Below the pieces are notes generated by a model. It saw nothing but the letters and a program-made list of their open reading frames with translations. It ran no database searches and was not told the origin of the DNA. A DNA stretch of 64,000 nt from Roseibacillus sp. GTDB taxonomy: Bacteria; Verrucomicrobiota; Verrucomicrobiia; Verrucomicrobiales; Akkermansiaceae. The DNA lies in assembly GCA_022448985.1 (NCBI GenBank), contig JAKVCR010000052.1:62001-126000 (forward strand), in the 5' to 3' direction. A program made the position numbers and the translations under genes. This document shows, one piece after another, positions 1-9,095 of the stretch (position 1 is its first letter; each line of letters begins with the position of its first letter).

Positions 1-43
1 AAGGAGAAACGTCAGGGAACCCGGTTCCCGGCCTTGGAGCTCT

Positions 44-700
44 TTACCGGATGATGCTGACACGCGTTCCGAGGGGCAGCTTTTCGTAGACCGCGTAGGC
101 CACCTTGGAGGGCATGCGGACGCAGCCGTGCGAGGCAGGGTAGCGGGGGACACGCCCCTGGTGCATGCCGAGACCTTTCCAGCTCAGGCGCATCCAGTAG
201 GGCATGGCGGCTCCCTCGAACTCTCCGCCCTCGGGGACTTCGTCTTCCGTGATGTCGGCGTCGGTCTTGTGGACCTCACCCTCGGCGTCGTAAATCGTCC
301 CGTAGAGGTTGGATTGTTTCTCGCTCTGGATCTTCTCCACAATCCGGTAGTTGCCCGGGGGGGTAGGAAAAGTCTTTCTTCCGGAGGCAATGGGGTAGTC
401 CATTGCGATATCCTTATTGTTGTAAATCCTGGCCCGTTGCAGGGTGAGATCGATTTCCACCCGGGTATTGTCCTCGTCCAATTCACCGAAAGCGGTGAGA
501 TCCTTGTAGACGTTGTAGGTCTTGGGATAGGACGGCTCGGCCGTGAAGTGGGCGTAGGTTCCCGGGGGATATGGGTTGACCCATTGCGCCTTGAGAACCC
601 TCTTCTGATTCGGGTTCGGTTCGGGCACGATAGTGCAGCTGGTGGTGACAGCAACCACGGCAGGTAGAAGCGCGGAGAGGAGAGTCTTTGTAAGGTTCAT
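44..700 (-). CDS. L,D-transpeptidase (YkuD family), exported
   Basis: A 218-residue protein likely to cross-link peptidoglycan or attach proteins to it outside the cytoplasmic membrane. Seen: a hydrophobic N-terminal signal ending in Cys22, so possibly a lipoprotein, although the residues before it (VTTSC) are not a classical lipobox. The C-terminal third carries the YkuD signature: a His in MHQG, then SHGCVRM at about residues 190-196, with Cys193 as the expected nucleophile. Length fits a single-domain YkuD enzyme. It is the last of four minus-strand genes with gaps of 51-87 bases, so it may share a transcript with mutM and the TPR gene. No clear ribosome binding site precedes the ATG. Confidence 0.9.
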   Translation of the reverse strand: MNLTKTLLSALLPAVVAVTTSCTIVPEPNPNQKRVLKAQWVNPYPPGTYAHFTAEPSYPKTYNVYKDLTAFGELDEDNTRVEIDLTLQRARIYNNKDIAMDYPIASGRKTFPTPPGNYRIVEKIQSEKQSNLYGTIYDAEGEVHKTDADITEDEVPEGGEFEGAAMPYWMRLSWKGLGMHQGRVPRYPASHGCVRMPSKVAYAVYEKLPLGTRVSIIR

Positions 701-751
701 GGAGATTCCCGGCCCTCGAACGGAGGCAGTCTAACACCTTGAGTAACAATC

Positions 752-1630
752 TCAAGCCTGCGATTTACCCTCCGGCTGGCAGGTTGGACACCAGGCCGTG
801 GTGCGCGTGGCAATTGTTCCGCGTGAGAGAGGGGAGCGACAGCGGGGGCAGGAACCGCCCGCCTTCCACCGGTGTTGGAAGAGCCAGCGACGGGGAGGAA
901 CCTGCTCCACATAGCTTCCAGGTGAAAATCCCCGGGTCCCGTCGCGGGGCGGGTTTTTGTCAGCGACGTGATGGAGAGCCCCCCGGCAGACCTGTCGGCT
1001 TACAGTGCGGAGGCGGGCCAGGTTGAGTTCCTGCAAGCGTGTTCCCGGGTGACAGGGGATACGCCAGCAGATCTCATCAGCCATCCAGTTGCCTACCCCG
1101 GGGAAAACGGTCTGGTCGAGCAGGAGGGCCTTGAGGGTGGTCCTCATGCGGCGGATGGTCAACCGGCGGAGACCGGCGAGTGTGAATCTCGCATCCAGCA
1201 CTTCCACGGGGAGACTCTCCCAGGGATCCACGCAGGGATCGTGGAGGTAGACGCGCCCGAACTGCCGGTAGTCTGAATAGACCAGGGAAAGTTTTTTCGT
1301 ACGCAGGATGAAGTGATCGTGTTTGGTGGTCTCGTAGTCATGGCCTGCCAGGAAGAGTCGGCCCGCCATTCCAAGATGAAGCTCAAGGTGGGTTGTCGGA
1401 TTCGTGCCTGTCGATTTGCGAGAACCCCCATTCCCGAAACTGAAGAGAATACGTTTTCCATGTGACCGGCTGCTAACAATAAAAGTGGTAGATAAGGCCG
1501 ACTCGATGATAGAGGCGGGTGTATCTCGATAAACACGGGTTCGGGGATGGGAGTCCACCGCCACGATTTGCTGCCCTATTCCCGGTTCCCATATCCGGCG
1601 GGCGAGTTCCACTTCGGCGAGCTCGGGCAT
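752..1630 (-). CDS. mutM: Formamidopyrimidine-DNA glycosylase (Fpg/Nei family)
   Basis: A base-excision repair glycosylase/AP lyase that removes oxidised purines such as 8-oxoguanine. The 292-residue protein begins MPELAEVE, giving the catalytic Pro and Glu directly after the initiator Met; the usual fourth residue Pro is Ala. A Lys in SHGKRILF matches the beta-wing lysine, GNWMADEI matches the helix-two-turn-helix segment, and the C-terminus has a four-Cys zinc finger (CPRC followed by CPTC). The start is supported by AGGA five bases upstream. Fpg and Nei subfamilies are hard to separate by eye; Fpg is preferred from the N-terminus and the zinc finger. Confidence 0.93.
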   Translation of the reverse strand: MPELAEVELARRIWEPGIGQQIVAVDSHPRTRVYRDTPASIIESALSTTFIVSSRSHGKRILFSFGNGGSRKSTGTNPTTHLELHLGMAGRLFLAGHDYETTKHDHFILRTKKLSLVYSDYRQFGRVYLHDPCVDPWESLPVEVLDARFTLAGLRRLTIRRMRTTLKALLLDQTVFPGVGNWMADEICWRIPCHPGTRLQELNLARLRTVSRQVCRGALHHVADKNPPRDGTRGFSPGSYVEQVPPRRWLFQHRWKAGGSCPRCRSPLSRGTIATRTTAWCPTCQPEGKSQA

Positions 1631-1717
1631 ATTTTCCTACAGGGCTGAAAGTCAGAGTCGGGGTCTCGCACGACCGCGTTTTCCGGCCTCTGCGAGGTCA
1701 CTTCCGGGGAAGAGAAT

Positions 1718-3154
1718 TCATGGGCGCTTTTCCCGCGTCCTTTCCAACAGTCTCTTGTTCTCAGGGTTTTCCGGCTCCAGAGCCTCGGCTCGTTTGAGAA
1801 GGGAAGCCGCGGGTGCAAGGTTCTTGTTCTGGTCGATCCAGAGCCGGGCTAGTTCCCGGAGAGCGCGGGCGGACTTCCTGGGCTGCTCGGGAGGAATGCC
1901 TCGAATTGCGCTGCGGAGACGGTTTTCCGCACCAGCCAGATCTCCGGTCTGGCGAAGTGCCCCCGCGAATTCAATCTGGAAGTTGGGGTCGAGGATATTC
2001 CGGATGGAGGGATGCCCCGAGCCTTTGGCGAGGGCCTCCGCTTGCCGAAAGAGCCTGGAGGCAGCGGCGGTATTCCCGTCCCGGAGGGTGGCAATGGCCA
2101 GACGTGCGGCCAGGGCGGGATCCTCGGGGTGGTCGAAGCGGGCCTTTTCCAGCATAAGACGGGCCTGGTGGGGCTTCTCCAGTTCAAGGAACTGATCAGC
2201 CAGTTGGAGGAAGTCATCCGGTGCTCCCCCGGCGATGCGGAGGACCTCGGCGCGATGATGAAGGGATTTTTCAGGGTTTCCGCTCCGTTCGTAGAACTGG
2301 GAGAGGGCTTTGTGAGCGAGGGCCTGGTCGGGATCGATTTGCAGGGTTTCCTGCAGGGTCTTGAGGGCGGCGTCCTCCTGTTTGGCATAGAGTTGGAGGA
2401 GGCCGAGCCGGGTTCGCAGGCCCAAGGAATCGGGTTGGAGGGCCACATGTTTCTGAAGGACGCCAATCGCTTCCATGAGGCGGCCGGTTTTGCGGTAGTA
2501 GTCCGAGGCGCGGCGGGCGGCCATCGCGATTTGCACGCCAGTTTCAACTGTTTTTTCCGTGATGTGCTCAAGAGCTTCCCGTAGTTCCGGAGAGTCCCCC
2601 GGCAGAAGAGTCTGGGCGAGGGGAGGCAGGGCCATCCAGTGTTCGGGACCCGCGTCCCCGGCCTCCAGTTGAGTCCGGAAGAGGGCCAGGGACTTGTCCC
2701 GCTGACCGAGGTTCTCGTGCAGGTGGATGAGGCGGGTATAAACTTCATGGTGGTGGGGGAACCGCCTGGCAGCCCCGGTCAAGAGCTCCATGGCCGCGCG
2801 TTGAGCGACCGTGTCACGGGCAGCGTAATCCTCCAGGAAGTCGGCGTAATAGAGCTGGGAGGCCAGGTGACCTGGTTGTGCTTCAGCGTAGCTTCGCAAG
2901 GTTCTGGCCGCCGCGGAAAGGTCCCCGTCTTTCCGCTGCAACCCCGCGGTCTTGCGCGCAACCGGAAAGGAGTCGGCATCCTTCTGGAGGGCAGCCTCAA
3001 AATGCTGGCGTGCGGCCTTGGTGTCGCCGTTCAGATCCGCGAAGACCCCCCTGGCATATTCCGCCAGATTTTTCCCTGCAGAGTCCTGCTCTCCCCAGGC
3101 TGGAGCACTGAGGAGCAGAAGGATGACGGATCTGGAAAGGAGAGCGGCGGTCAT
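1718..3154 (-). CDS. Exported TPR-repeat protein
   Basis: A 478-residue protein with a signal peptide (MTAALLSRS, hydrophobic core, AWG before GEQ) followed by tetratricopeptide repeats over most of its length, for example around ALAHKALSQFYERSGNPEKS. TPR arrays are protein-interaction scaffolds; no catalytic domain is visible. I chose the ATG at 3154 because it gives the signal peptide directly; an upstream in-frame start would add 39 residues overlapping the end of the neighbouring DUF1080 gene. It lies 62 bases downstream of that gene and 87 upstream of mutM. The partner and precise role are unknown. Confidence 0.8.
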   Translation of the reverse strand: MTAALLSRSVILLLLSAPAWGEQDSAGKNLAEYARGVFADLNGDTKAARQHFEAALQKDADSFPVARKTAGLQRKDGDLSAAARTLRSYAEAQPGHLASQLYYADFLEDYAARDTVAQRAAMELLTGAARRFPHHHEVYTRLIHLHENLGQRDKSLALFRTQLEAGDAGPEHWMALPPLAQTLLPGDSPELREALEHITEKTVETGVQIAMAARRASDYYRKTGRLMEAIGVLQKHVALQPDSLGLRTRLGLLQLYAKQEDAALKTLQETLQIDPDQALAHKALSQFYERSGNPEKSLHHRAEVLRIAGGAPDDFLQLADQFLELEKPHQARLMLEKARFDHPEDPALAARLAIATLRDGNTAAASRLFRQAEALAKGSGHPSIRNILDPNFQIEFAGALRQTGDLAGAENRLRSAIRGIPPEQPRKSARALRELARLWIDQNKNLAPAASLLKRAEALEPENPENKRLLERTREKRP

Positions 3155-3216
3155 GGACCGCCGCCAGGATAAACGAAGGTTCAGGAGCTGAAATCTGAAA
3201 ACCGTGATTTGGGGAG

Positions 3217-6200
3217 TCACTTCACCTTGAGAGTGCCCCACATGAGCTGGCCGTGGCCAGGGTAGGTGCATACGTATTCGTAGTCACCGGGCTTGTCAGG
3301 CAGGGTGAGGTAGAGAGTGAAGCGGCGGCCCGGGGCAACCTGTGGTGTGGACCCCAGCAAGGCAGGAGAATCCGGGATGAAATTCTTCTCAATCGCCTTC
3401 GGACCCAGCGCGATGGTCGCTTCCAGAATGCTCTGGCGGGTCCCGGGCTTGATCACTGCCAGGTTGTGCATCAGGCCGTCCGGATCATTGTTGGTGAGGA
3501 CAATGGCGAGCCGCTCGCCGACCTTGGCTTCAAGAACGCTCTTGTCGAATTTCATGCCTCGAAGCACTCCTACCTCGATTTTGCGGGCCTGCTCGTAGCC
3601 TTCCGGGACCAGACGCGCAGGGGTCTTACTCAGGGCATCCATCTCGGCTTTCACCTTGGCATCGGAGATCTTGGCCAGCGATTCGTTGCGGAAGTTGTTT
3701 ATGAACCCACCGAAACTCGCCCCGCCCTTGAAGTTGCGCGCCTTGGCAAACCAGCCGAAGTACTGCTTACGCAACTCCGCGGTCCACCCTTCGGAGACAT
3801 TCTTGAGGGCGAAGACGTAGTGAATTTGCTGTCGTTGCGGATTGTTGGCCTTCTGGTTGAGGAAGGTTCCCCCGTAGCCACCGGAACGCTTGAGAAGGGC
3901 ATCGTCAAATTCGATCTCTTCAAGTCCGACGGCCTCCTGTTGCAGGAGCGGAACGGTCTTGGCGACCACGTCGGGGGCGCCGAGGTAGACCAGCATGTCC
4001 ACCAGTTCACGGTTGAGGGCATCGGTCTTGGCCGGGTAGAGGGGATTGATGGCCTCGATGACCGTTTCCGCGGTATCAGCATCGGGCTTGCCCATCCGGA
4101 TAAAGCAGAGTGAGAGCACTCGCAGGGATTCAAGTTTCTGGGCCTCGTTCATATCAGCAGTGGAGAACTGGCTCAAGGCATCAAGGAGTGCGTCCTGGTG
4201 GCTGGCATCGCCTTGCCGCGTCAGGGCCAGAAGGGCGGTGAGGGCGGTTTGCAGGTCGTCTTCTTTGAGGGCCTTTGCGGCCCAGTCGCTGACGGGTTGA
4301 TGTTCCAGGGCAATTCTGGCCGCGTAGCGGATAAAGCGGTCCTCGTGCCCCAGGCTGCTCCAGACCTTGTCGATGGAGCCGGCAACAGGTTTGCCATGGT
4401 ACTGTTCCAGTTCCCGGCGTTTCATCCGGAGGGATCGATTCGCTTCCTTGTCAGGAAAGCGGCGGTCCTTGGAGGCTTCCCCGGTGTAGGTCACCCGGTA
4501 AAGGGCGGACGGTGTTCCGCGTCCGCCGACTGCAAAATACATGTTGCCGTCCTTGCCGATCACGCCGTCGGTTACATGCAGCGGCACGCCGGTGACGAAT
4601 TCCTCCTTCACGCCCCTGTAGCTCGAGCCCTCCGGGTCGAGATGGATGGCGTAGATCGTTCCATAGGTCCAGTCGAAGACGTAGATGGCATTCTGGTAGT
4701 CGGCCGGAAAATTGGAACCCAGTCCGGACATGACACCGGTGGGGCAGCCCGGACCGATGTCGGCGGTTGGAGGCAGAGAGTCCGGATACCAGGTCGGCCA
4801 CTTGCCGGTGCCCGTCCGCCACCCGAACTCGCTTCCGCTCGTGCAGTGGTAGACGCGGGTGGGGCGATACCAGGGGGTTCCGCTGTCCCACTCCATATCG
4901 GAGTCGTAGGTGAACATTTCCCCGTCGGCGTTGAAGGCCACATCATACTGGTTGCGGAATCCCGAGGAGTAGAAGTTCCAGCTCTTGCCGTCGGGGTCGG
5001 TCTTGGCAATCCAGCCACCGGGGGCCCTGATGCCACGAGCGTGGCCCCGGGCATCGGTCATGCGGGGCAGGAGGAGGTCCTCGGCGTAGTTCTTGGGCAC
5101 GGAGTAGACTTCCGGGTTGGGTGGCTTGGTGTGATTGCCGCCCAGGACCATGAGGGATTTGCCGTCAGGAGTGAGGACGACCGCATGAGGACCGTGTTCT
5201 CCGCCCCCTTGGAGTCCGCGCAGCTGGGTGACCTTGTCGAGTTGGTCGTCACCATTGGTGTCGGTGAGATAATAGAGTCCGCTCCCGTGTCCGCCTACCC
5301 CACCGCCATTTACGCAGACGTAAAGGCGGTTGAAGGCCCAAAGGAGGCCATGACCGCCGCTGATCGGGGCAGGGACCTTCTCGACCTTCAGCTCATTGCC
5401 GGGGGTAATACGCCAGATTCCGGCCCTGCCCTGGTCGCTGCAGTAGAGGCGGCCCTTGTCGTCGATGGCCATGGAGACCCAGGAACCTTGGTGTCCCTTG
5501 GGAACGGTGTAGATCTTTTCCACCTCGAAACCATCGGGGTGGACGGTCGCCTCGCCCTTGGAGGCGGGTTTCTTCTTTTTGGCGACCTGCTTGGAGATAC
5601 GGGTGAGGACGATGTCCTTGACCTCCACCTTCATCGGGGCCCCGGCGTGAAGCTGCAGGGCCAGCACGCCCGAGAGTGAGCCCTTGGCTTTCTCTTCATC
5701 GACAATCTCAACCGTAGTTGCCCCGTTGACCTTGTGGGTGAGGACGTTGCCCTTGGCCACGATGGTGTAGGTATTCCATTCGCCGAGACTGATTTTCTTC
5801 TTGGCGTCGAAGTCGCCCACGATGGCGCGCTTTCCATCAGCGCCCACCTTGATCTTCTGGCCACGCTGGGCAATGATTCCGCGCCCCTTCTCCTCATACA
5901 TCATGCCGAGGTAGTTCTGGGCCGGATGCATGTCCATCTGGTAGCCGCTCACCACCCAGTTCTGTTCGTTGACGACCTTGGATCGGTACTGGATGCCCGA
6001 GTTGTTGTTTCCAGTCACCTTGGCCTTGAGAGTGAGTTCAAAGTCCTCAAGGGCCTTGCCCTGATAGACGAGGAAGGTGTTCCCGCGGGTGCGTTTGCCG
6101 GGTGTGGTTTCCCCCACGATCACACCGTCCTGCACGGACCAGAACTGTGAAAGGCCTTTCCAGCCGGAGAGGTCCTTGCCGTTGAAGAGTTTCTCCGGGG

Positions 6201-6261
6201 CGGCGGGCGAGGCGGCCGCCATGAACAAGAGTGCGGCAGTAGCGAACAGGGCGTGTTTCAT
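3217..6261 (-). CDS. DUF1080 (3-keto-disaccharide hydrolase-like) / propeller dehydrogenase-like / HEAT / cupredoxin fusion
   Basis: A 1014-residue exported multidomain protein. In order: signal peptide (about 1-20); a DUF1080 domain beginning FNGKDLSGWKG (about 24-225), a family now linked to 3-keto-glycoside cleavage; a sorbosone-dehydrogenase-like propeller (about 240-640); a helical repeat region (about 640-860); and a C-terminal cupredoxin with the type 1 copper ligand pattern His932, Cys998, His1003, Met1007 (CTYPGH then QLM). Related PVC proteins often end in cytochrome c, so copper may replace haem as electron carrier here. The ATG at 6261 is chosen because MKHALFATAALL is a good signal peptide; upstream extension would be low-complexity. 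Activity and substrate are inferred, not shown. Confidence 0.85.
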   Translation of the reverse strand: MKHALFATAALLFMAAASPAAPEKLFNGKDLSGWKGLSQFWSVQDGVIVGETTPGKRTRGNTFLVYQGKALEDFELTLKAKVTGNNNSGIQYRSKVVNEQNWVVSGYQMDMHPAQNYLGMMYEEKGRGIIAQRGQKIKVGADGKRAIVGDFDAKKKISLGEWNTYTIVAKGNVLTHKVNGATTVEIVDEEKAKGSLSGVLALQLHAGAPMKVEVKDIVLTRISKQVAKKKKPASKGEATVHPDGFEVEKIYTVPKGHQGSWVSMAIDDKGRLYCSDQGRAGIWRITPGNELKVEKVPAPISGGHGLLWAFNRLYVCVNGGGVGGHGSGLYYLTDTNGDDQLDKVTQLRGLQGGGEHGPHAVVLTPDGKSLMVLGGNHTKPPNPEVYSVPKNYAEDLLLPRMTDARGHARGIRAPGGWIAKTDPDGKSWNFYSSGFRNQYDVAFNADGEMFTYDSDMEWDSGTPWYRPTRVYHCTSGSEFGWRTGTGKWPTWYPDSLPPTADIGPGCPTGVMSGLGSNFPADYQNAIYVFDWTYGTIYAIHLDPEGSSYRGVKEEFVTGVPLHVTDGVIGKDGNMYFAVGGRGTPSALYRVTYTGEASKDRRFPDKEANRSLRMKRRELEQYHGKPVAGSIDKVWSSLGHEDRFIRYAARIALEHQPVSDWAAKALKEDDLQTALTALLALTRQGDASHQDALLDALSQFSTADMNEAQKLESLRVLSLCFIRMGKPDADTAETVIEAINPLYPAKTDALNRELVDMLVYLGAPDVVAKTVPLLQQEAVGLEEIEFDDALLKRSGGYGGTFLNQKANNPQRQQIHYVFALKNVSEGWTAELRKQYFGWFAKARNFKGGASFGGFINNFRNESLAKISDAKVKAEMDALSKTPARLVPEGYEQARKIEVGVLRGMKFDKSVLEAKVGERLAIVLTNNDPDGLMHNLAVIKPGTRQSILEATIALGPKAIEKNFIPDSPALLGSTPQVAPGRRFTLYLTLPDKPGDYEYVCTYPGHGQLMWGTLKVK

Positions 6262-6426
6262 GGTCCGGAGTAGGTAGCGGAGCCACTCCCATGCGACAAG
6301 ACGCGTTTTCCCCACCCGATGAGGCGACACATTGCCCCCATACGCCTGAGGGGAGAGGCCTCGGGTTGCGGCGGAATTGCGGGACCCGCCCCCGGATGGT
6401 CCCCTCTGTTCCGCAGGACACGGCGG

Positions 6427-6446
6427 AAACGGCACCTCTGGTGCCG
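6427..6446 (-). terminator. Hairpin downstream of the small ribosomal-type gene
   Basis: A perfect 7-bp stem (CGGCACC/GGTGCCG, loop of 3) at 6430-6446, followed on the minus strand by a short T run. It lies 22 bases after the stop of the 34-residue gene and is a plausible but weak intrinsic terminator. Confidence 0.45.
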
Positions 6447-6468
6447 GGCCCATCACACGCAGCGTCTG

Positions 6469-6573
6469 CTAGGACTTGTAACGCAAGCGCTTCTTGTGGC
6501 GGTTGGCCTTCATCCGCTTCTTGCGCTTGTGCTTGTTAATCTTGGTCTTACGACGTTTTTTCAGGGAGCCCAT
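6469..6573 (-). CDS. Small basic ribosomal protein, AURKAIP1/COX24 (mS38/bS22) type
   Basis: A 34-codon gene encoding an extremely basic peptide that begins MGSLKKRRKTKINKHK and ends LRYKS before a TAG stop. Lys and Arg make up more than half of the residues. This matches, from memory, the short AURKAIP1/COX24 domain proteins of bacteria, which relate to mitochondrial mS38 and mycobacterial bS22 of the small ribosomal subunit. The ATG is followed by an intact frame with no interruption, and a hairpin follows the stop. It sits 39 bases downstream... that is, on the 3' side of the hisG stop in the same orientation, so it may be cotranscribed with hisG. Too small for ordinary length cut-offs and easily missed. 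Confidence 0.82.
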   Translation of the reverse strand: MGSLKKRRKTKINKHKRKKRMKANRHKKRLRYKS

Positions 6574-6612
6574 GGTATGCAGTGGTTGGGGAGGTCGAAA
6601 GTTGGGGTAAAA

Positions 6613-7497
6613 TCAGGGAACGATCTTGTTGAGCGGGTATTCGATGATTCCTTCCGCGCCAAGTTCCTTGAGATCGGGAACGAGGTGGCGAACGGCGGAT
6701 TCGTCAATGATTGTTTCCACGGCCACCCAGTCGTTTTCCGCGAGGGAGCTCACAGTCGGGCGGCGGAGGGAAGGTAGGCGTTCCAAGACTTCGGGCAAGG
6801 ACTTTTCGGGGAGGTTGAGCTTCAAGCCCACCTTGTCGCGGGCGGCCAGGGCCGCCTGAATCATGAGGACCATGCGCTCCATTTTCTGGCGCTTCCAGTC
6901 GTCATCAAGGGCGGTCCTGGAGGCAAAGAAGTGGGGGAAAGAGACCAGCAACTCGTCCACGATGCGCAACTTGTTGGCCCGCAGGGAGGATCCGGTTTCG
7001 GTGACATCCACGATGGCGTCCACCAGATCGGGAACTTTCACCTCAGTCGCTCCCCAGGAGAATTCGATGTCGGCGGTTACGCCCTTGCTTTCGAGGTAGC
7101 GCTTCGTGATGCCCACTGCTTCGGTAGCGATGCGTTTCCCTTCGAGATCCTCTACGGTCTGGATCGGGGAGTCTTCAGGGACCACCAGGACCCAGCGGGT
7201 GGGCCGTATCGAGGAGCGAGAGTAGGGGAGTTCGGCCAGGTCTTCCAGCTCCGCTCCGTTTTCGTAGACCCAGTCGTAACCGGTAATTCCACAGTCGAGA
7301 AAACCATCGTCGATATAGGAGCCGATCTCCTGGGCCCGGATCATGAAGATGTCGAGCTCGTCATCATCGGATGAGGGGCGTAGCCCGCGCGATGACGAGT
7401 AGACGTGGTAGCCCGCCTTCGCGAGAAGGGCGAGGGTAGGCTCCTGCAGGCTGCCTTTTGGCAGTGCGATGCGTAGGGTATTCGCTGAATCAGGCAC
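6613..7497 (-). CDS. hisG: ATP phosphoribosyltransferase, long form
   Basis: Catalyses the first step of histidine synthesis, joining ATP and PRPP. The 294-residue length and the C-terminal domain (about 215-294, ending in [12 protein letters not shown]) match the long HisG form, which carries its own histidine-feedback domain and does not need HisZ. N-terminal [13 protein letters not shown] and the segment [10 protein letters not shown] are typical of the family, as is [16 protein letters not shown], the PRPP-binding stretch. The start is GTG at 7497; no upstream alternative fits better. No other his genes are in the window, so it is separated from any his operon here. Histidine tRNA lies about 9 kb away, probably by coincidence. 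Confidence 0.95.
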   Translation of the reverse strand: MPDSANTLRIALPKGSLQEPTLALLAKAGYHVYSSSRGLRPSSDDDELDIFMIRAQEIGSYIDDGFLDCGITGYDWVYENGAELEDLAELPYSRSSIRPTRWVLVVPEDSPIQTVEDLEGKRIATEAVGITKRYLESKGVTADIEFSWGATEVKVPDLVDAIVDVTETGSSLRANKLRIVDELLVSFPHFFASRTALDDDWKRQKMERMVLMIQAALAARDKVGLKLNLPEKSLPEVLERLPSLRRPTVSSLAENDWVAVETIIDESAVRHLVPDLKELGAEGIIEYPLNKIVP

Positions 7498-7700
7498 AGT
7501 GGCCCCGCACGGGGGGCGGGGGTTTTACCTGCGAACGGCGCTGAATCAACGCTAATCTGGCCTCCAGCACACCAGAACCTGCGATTTGAAGCAGGTAATA
7601 TACGGTAGAAGAGGGGAGATTTCGGGGCTGCGCACGTCCTGGGGCTCAACTACTGCCGAACAAACCTGTGATTCTCCGGGCTGTTCCGTTACCTGCGGAT

Positions 7701-8192
7701 TCAGGCCTGAGCCAGTGCCCAGCGAATCAAGGGGAGGTGCTCGGGGTTCACCGAGGCCAGAATCTCGTCCCGGAGGCCCTGCTCCTGAGCCCGGTAACGT
7801 TCGATTAGCTGTTCGGTGACCGAAATTTCCCACATTCGCCGCGCCACTTCATCAAGAGGACTCTTGTGTGCAGCACGGCTCGAATTGCTGCTTTCGGCCT
7901 TTTTTCCCCTTTTCAGGGCATTGGTTCCCAATAGATAGGGTGCGAGTTCGGCGACTTGGCGATCGCGCAATGCGACGCTGGCATCGTGATCGCCCCGCAG
8001 CATCATGAGTTCCGGGAAAAGTCCGCGAATCTTACGGATGAGGGAGCTGCATCCGTTGGCCCGGATGGATTCGGCATCACCAAGATCGCGCACTGCGACA
8101 GCCAGTTCTTCGGTCACCCGGGCCTGATCGACAGGGAGAGAGACTAATTTCTGTGCGTCGTAGGGAGAATCCGCTGCGGAGGAGGAGCTCAT
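7701..8192 (-). CDS. Hypothetical protein
   Basis: A 163-residue soluble protein that I do not recognise. It has no signal peptide or membrane segment. The N-terminal half is predicted helical and includes a RGDHDASVALRDRQ stretch; a Lys/Ser-rich linker around residues 100-115 separates it from a charged helical C-terminal part (VTEQLIERYRAQEQGLRDEIL) that could form a coiled coil. It ends close to the 203-base gap before hisG and is divergent from the gene at 8435 across an AT-rich spacer. The ATG is followed by codon usage like its neighbours, which supports a real gene. Confidence 0.6.
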   Translation of the reverse strand: MSSSSAADSPYDAQKLVSLPVDQARVTEELAVAVRDLGDAESIRANGCSSLIRKIRGLFPELMMLRGDHDASVALRDRQVAELAPYLLGTNALKRGKKAESSNSSRAAHKSPLDEVARRMWEISVTEQLIERYRAQEQGLRDEILASVNPEHLPLIRWALAQA

Positions 8193-8434
8193 GATTTGCG
8201 TAGTTTCCAGTAATTCCTTGAAATTCAGGGGCCTGACCTTGGTCGGACCCAGCGAACGGAGACACTTCTACCCCTTACAAATTAGTTTTCCAGCTAATTT
8301 TTTATATTTCGCTTTAGTTAAATATTCGAAAAATGGGCGAATTCCCAGGATCTATATATGCTTTAATGAGGGAGCAAGAAGAAATAATTTAGTAAAAACT
8401 TGCCCCTTGAGACTAACTTTAATAAATTTCCGGG
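8193..8434. promoter_or_regulatory. AT-rich divergent intergenic region with an inverted repeat
   Basis: The spacer between two divergent genes is much richer in A and T than its surroundings, particularly 8270-8430. It includes an inverted repeat AAATTAG (8279-8285) and CTAATTT (8294-8300) followed by T residues, and several TATA-like hexamers. It probably carries both promoters; I could not assign exact -35/-10 boxes. Confidence 0.4.
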
Positions 8435-8941
8435 GTGAGCACGCCCTCGCGATTTGAGCATTTGGCCGACGATCTCTGGCAGTTGAGTCTGTCCGAACTG
8501 CGTCATTTTCAGGCTGTGATAGCTAAGATCATGGCCGCCAAGGAAGAAATTGCGGCCGTTTCCGAGACCTCTGCAGAGGAGCGTGATCGTCTTGCCGCTA
8601 TTGAGCTCAAGGAGATCCGGGACTATCTGGAGAATGAAGAAGTGGCACTCTCGGGTCCTGAGGCGGTGGTCCTGGCGGCCTACTGCAAGCATCAGGAGGG
8701 GACGGAACTCCTCGACTCAAAGGGACTCAATATCTTCCTCGATTCCTGTGGCCGCAAACCTGCTAATACTACCACGGTAGTGGAAAAGCTGGGCAAGCGC
8801 CGCTTGGTAGGGATTGAGGACGACGGTCTGCATTCGCACAAGAAGTTCAAGCTTACCGATTCCGGAAGAGACGAAGCGTGGGATATTCTCATCCGCCTCC
8901 GTCGTGGTCGGGGGCGCCCGCACTTGACGGCAGTGAGTTAA
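8435..8941 (+). CDS. Hypothetical protein with possible winged-helix C-terminus
   Basis: A 168-residue cytoplasmic protein starting at GTG. Residues 1-70 are strongly helical and charged (KIMAAKEEIAAVSETSAEERDRL), followed by a part (about 100-160) whose pattern, short helices then KRRLVGIEDDG and KKFKLTDSGRDEAWDIL, resembles a MarR-like winged helix with its wing. That would make it a candidate DNA-binding regulator, but there is no diagnostic motif. The start has no ribosome binding site and lies close to the AT-rich spacer, so the transcript may have a very short leader. Divergent from the unknown gene at 7701-8192. Confidence 0.6.
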   Translation: MSTPSRFEHLADDLWQLSLSELRHFQAVIAKIMAAKEEIAAVSETSAEERDRLAAIELKEIRDYLENEEVALSGPEAVVLAAYCKHQEGTELLDSKGLNIFLDSCGRKPANTTTVVEKLGKRRLVGIEDDGLHSHKKFKLTDSGRDEAWDILIRLRRGRGRPHLTAVS

Positions 8942-9095
8942 GGGGATTTTAAATCCCGGACCTCAGACTTCAAATGGATCTGAAATAACGGGTGGCGGGT
9001 TCCAAAGTCCCGGAGGTTGAGAACTCAAAGGGGCCCTGCGCTCGACGGTATTACGCCTTGCACCCTCTTGCGGGTTCCCCAATCCTGCGCGGCCC

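Noticed and set aside
4198-5679. A 493-codon plus-strand frame opposite the DUF1080 fusion
   Set aside because: Val- and Gly-rich shadow of the minus-strand gene; no signal peptide, domain or start signal, while the minus strand encodes clear domains.
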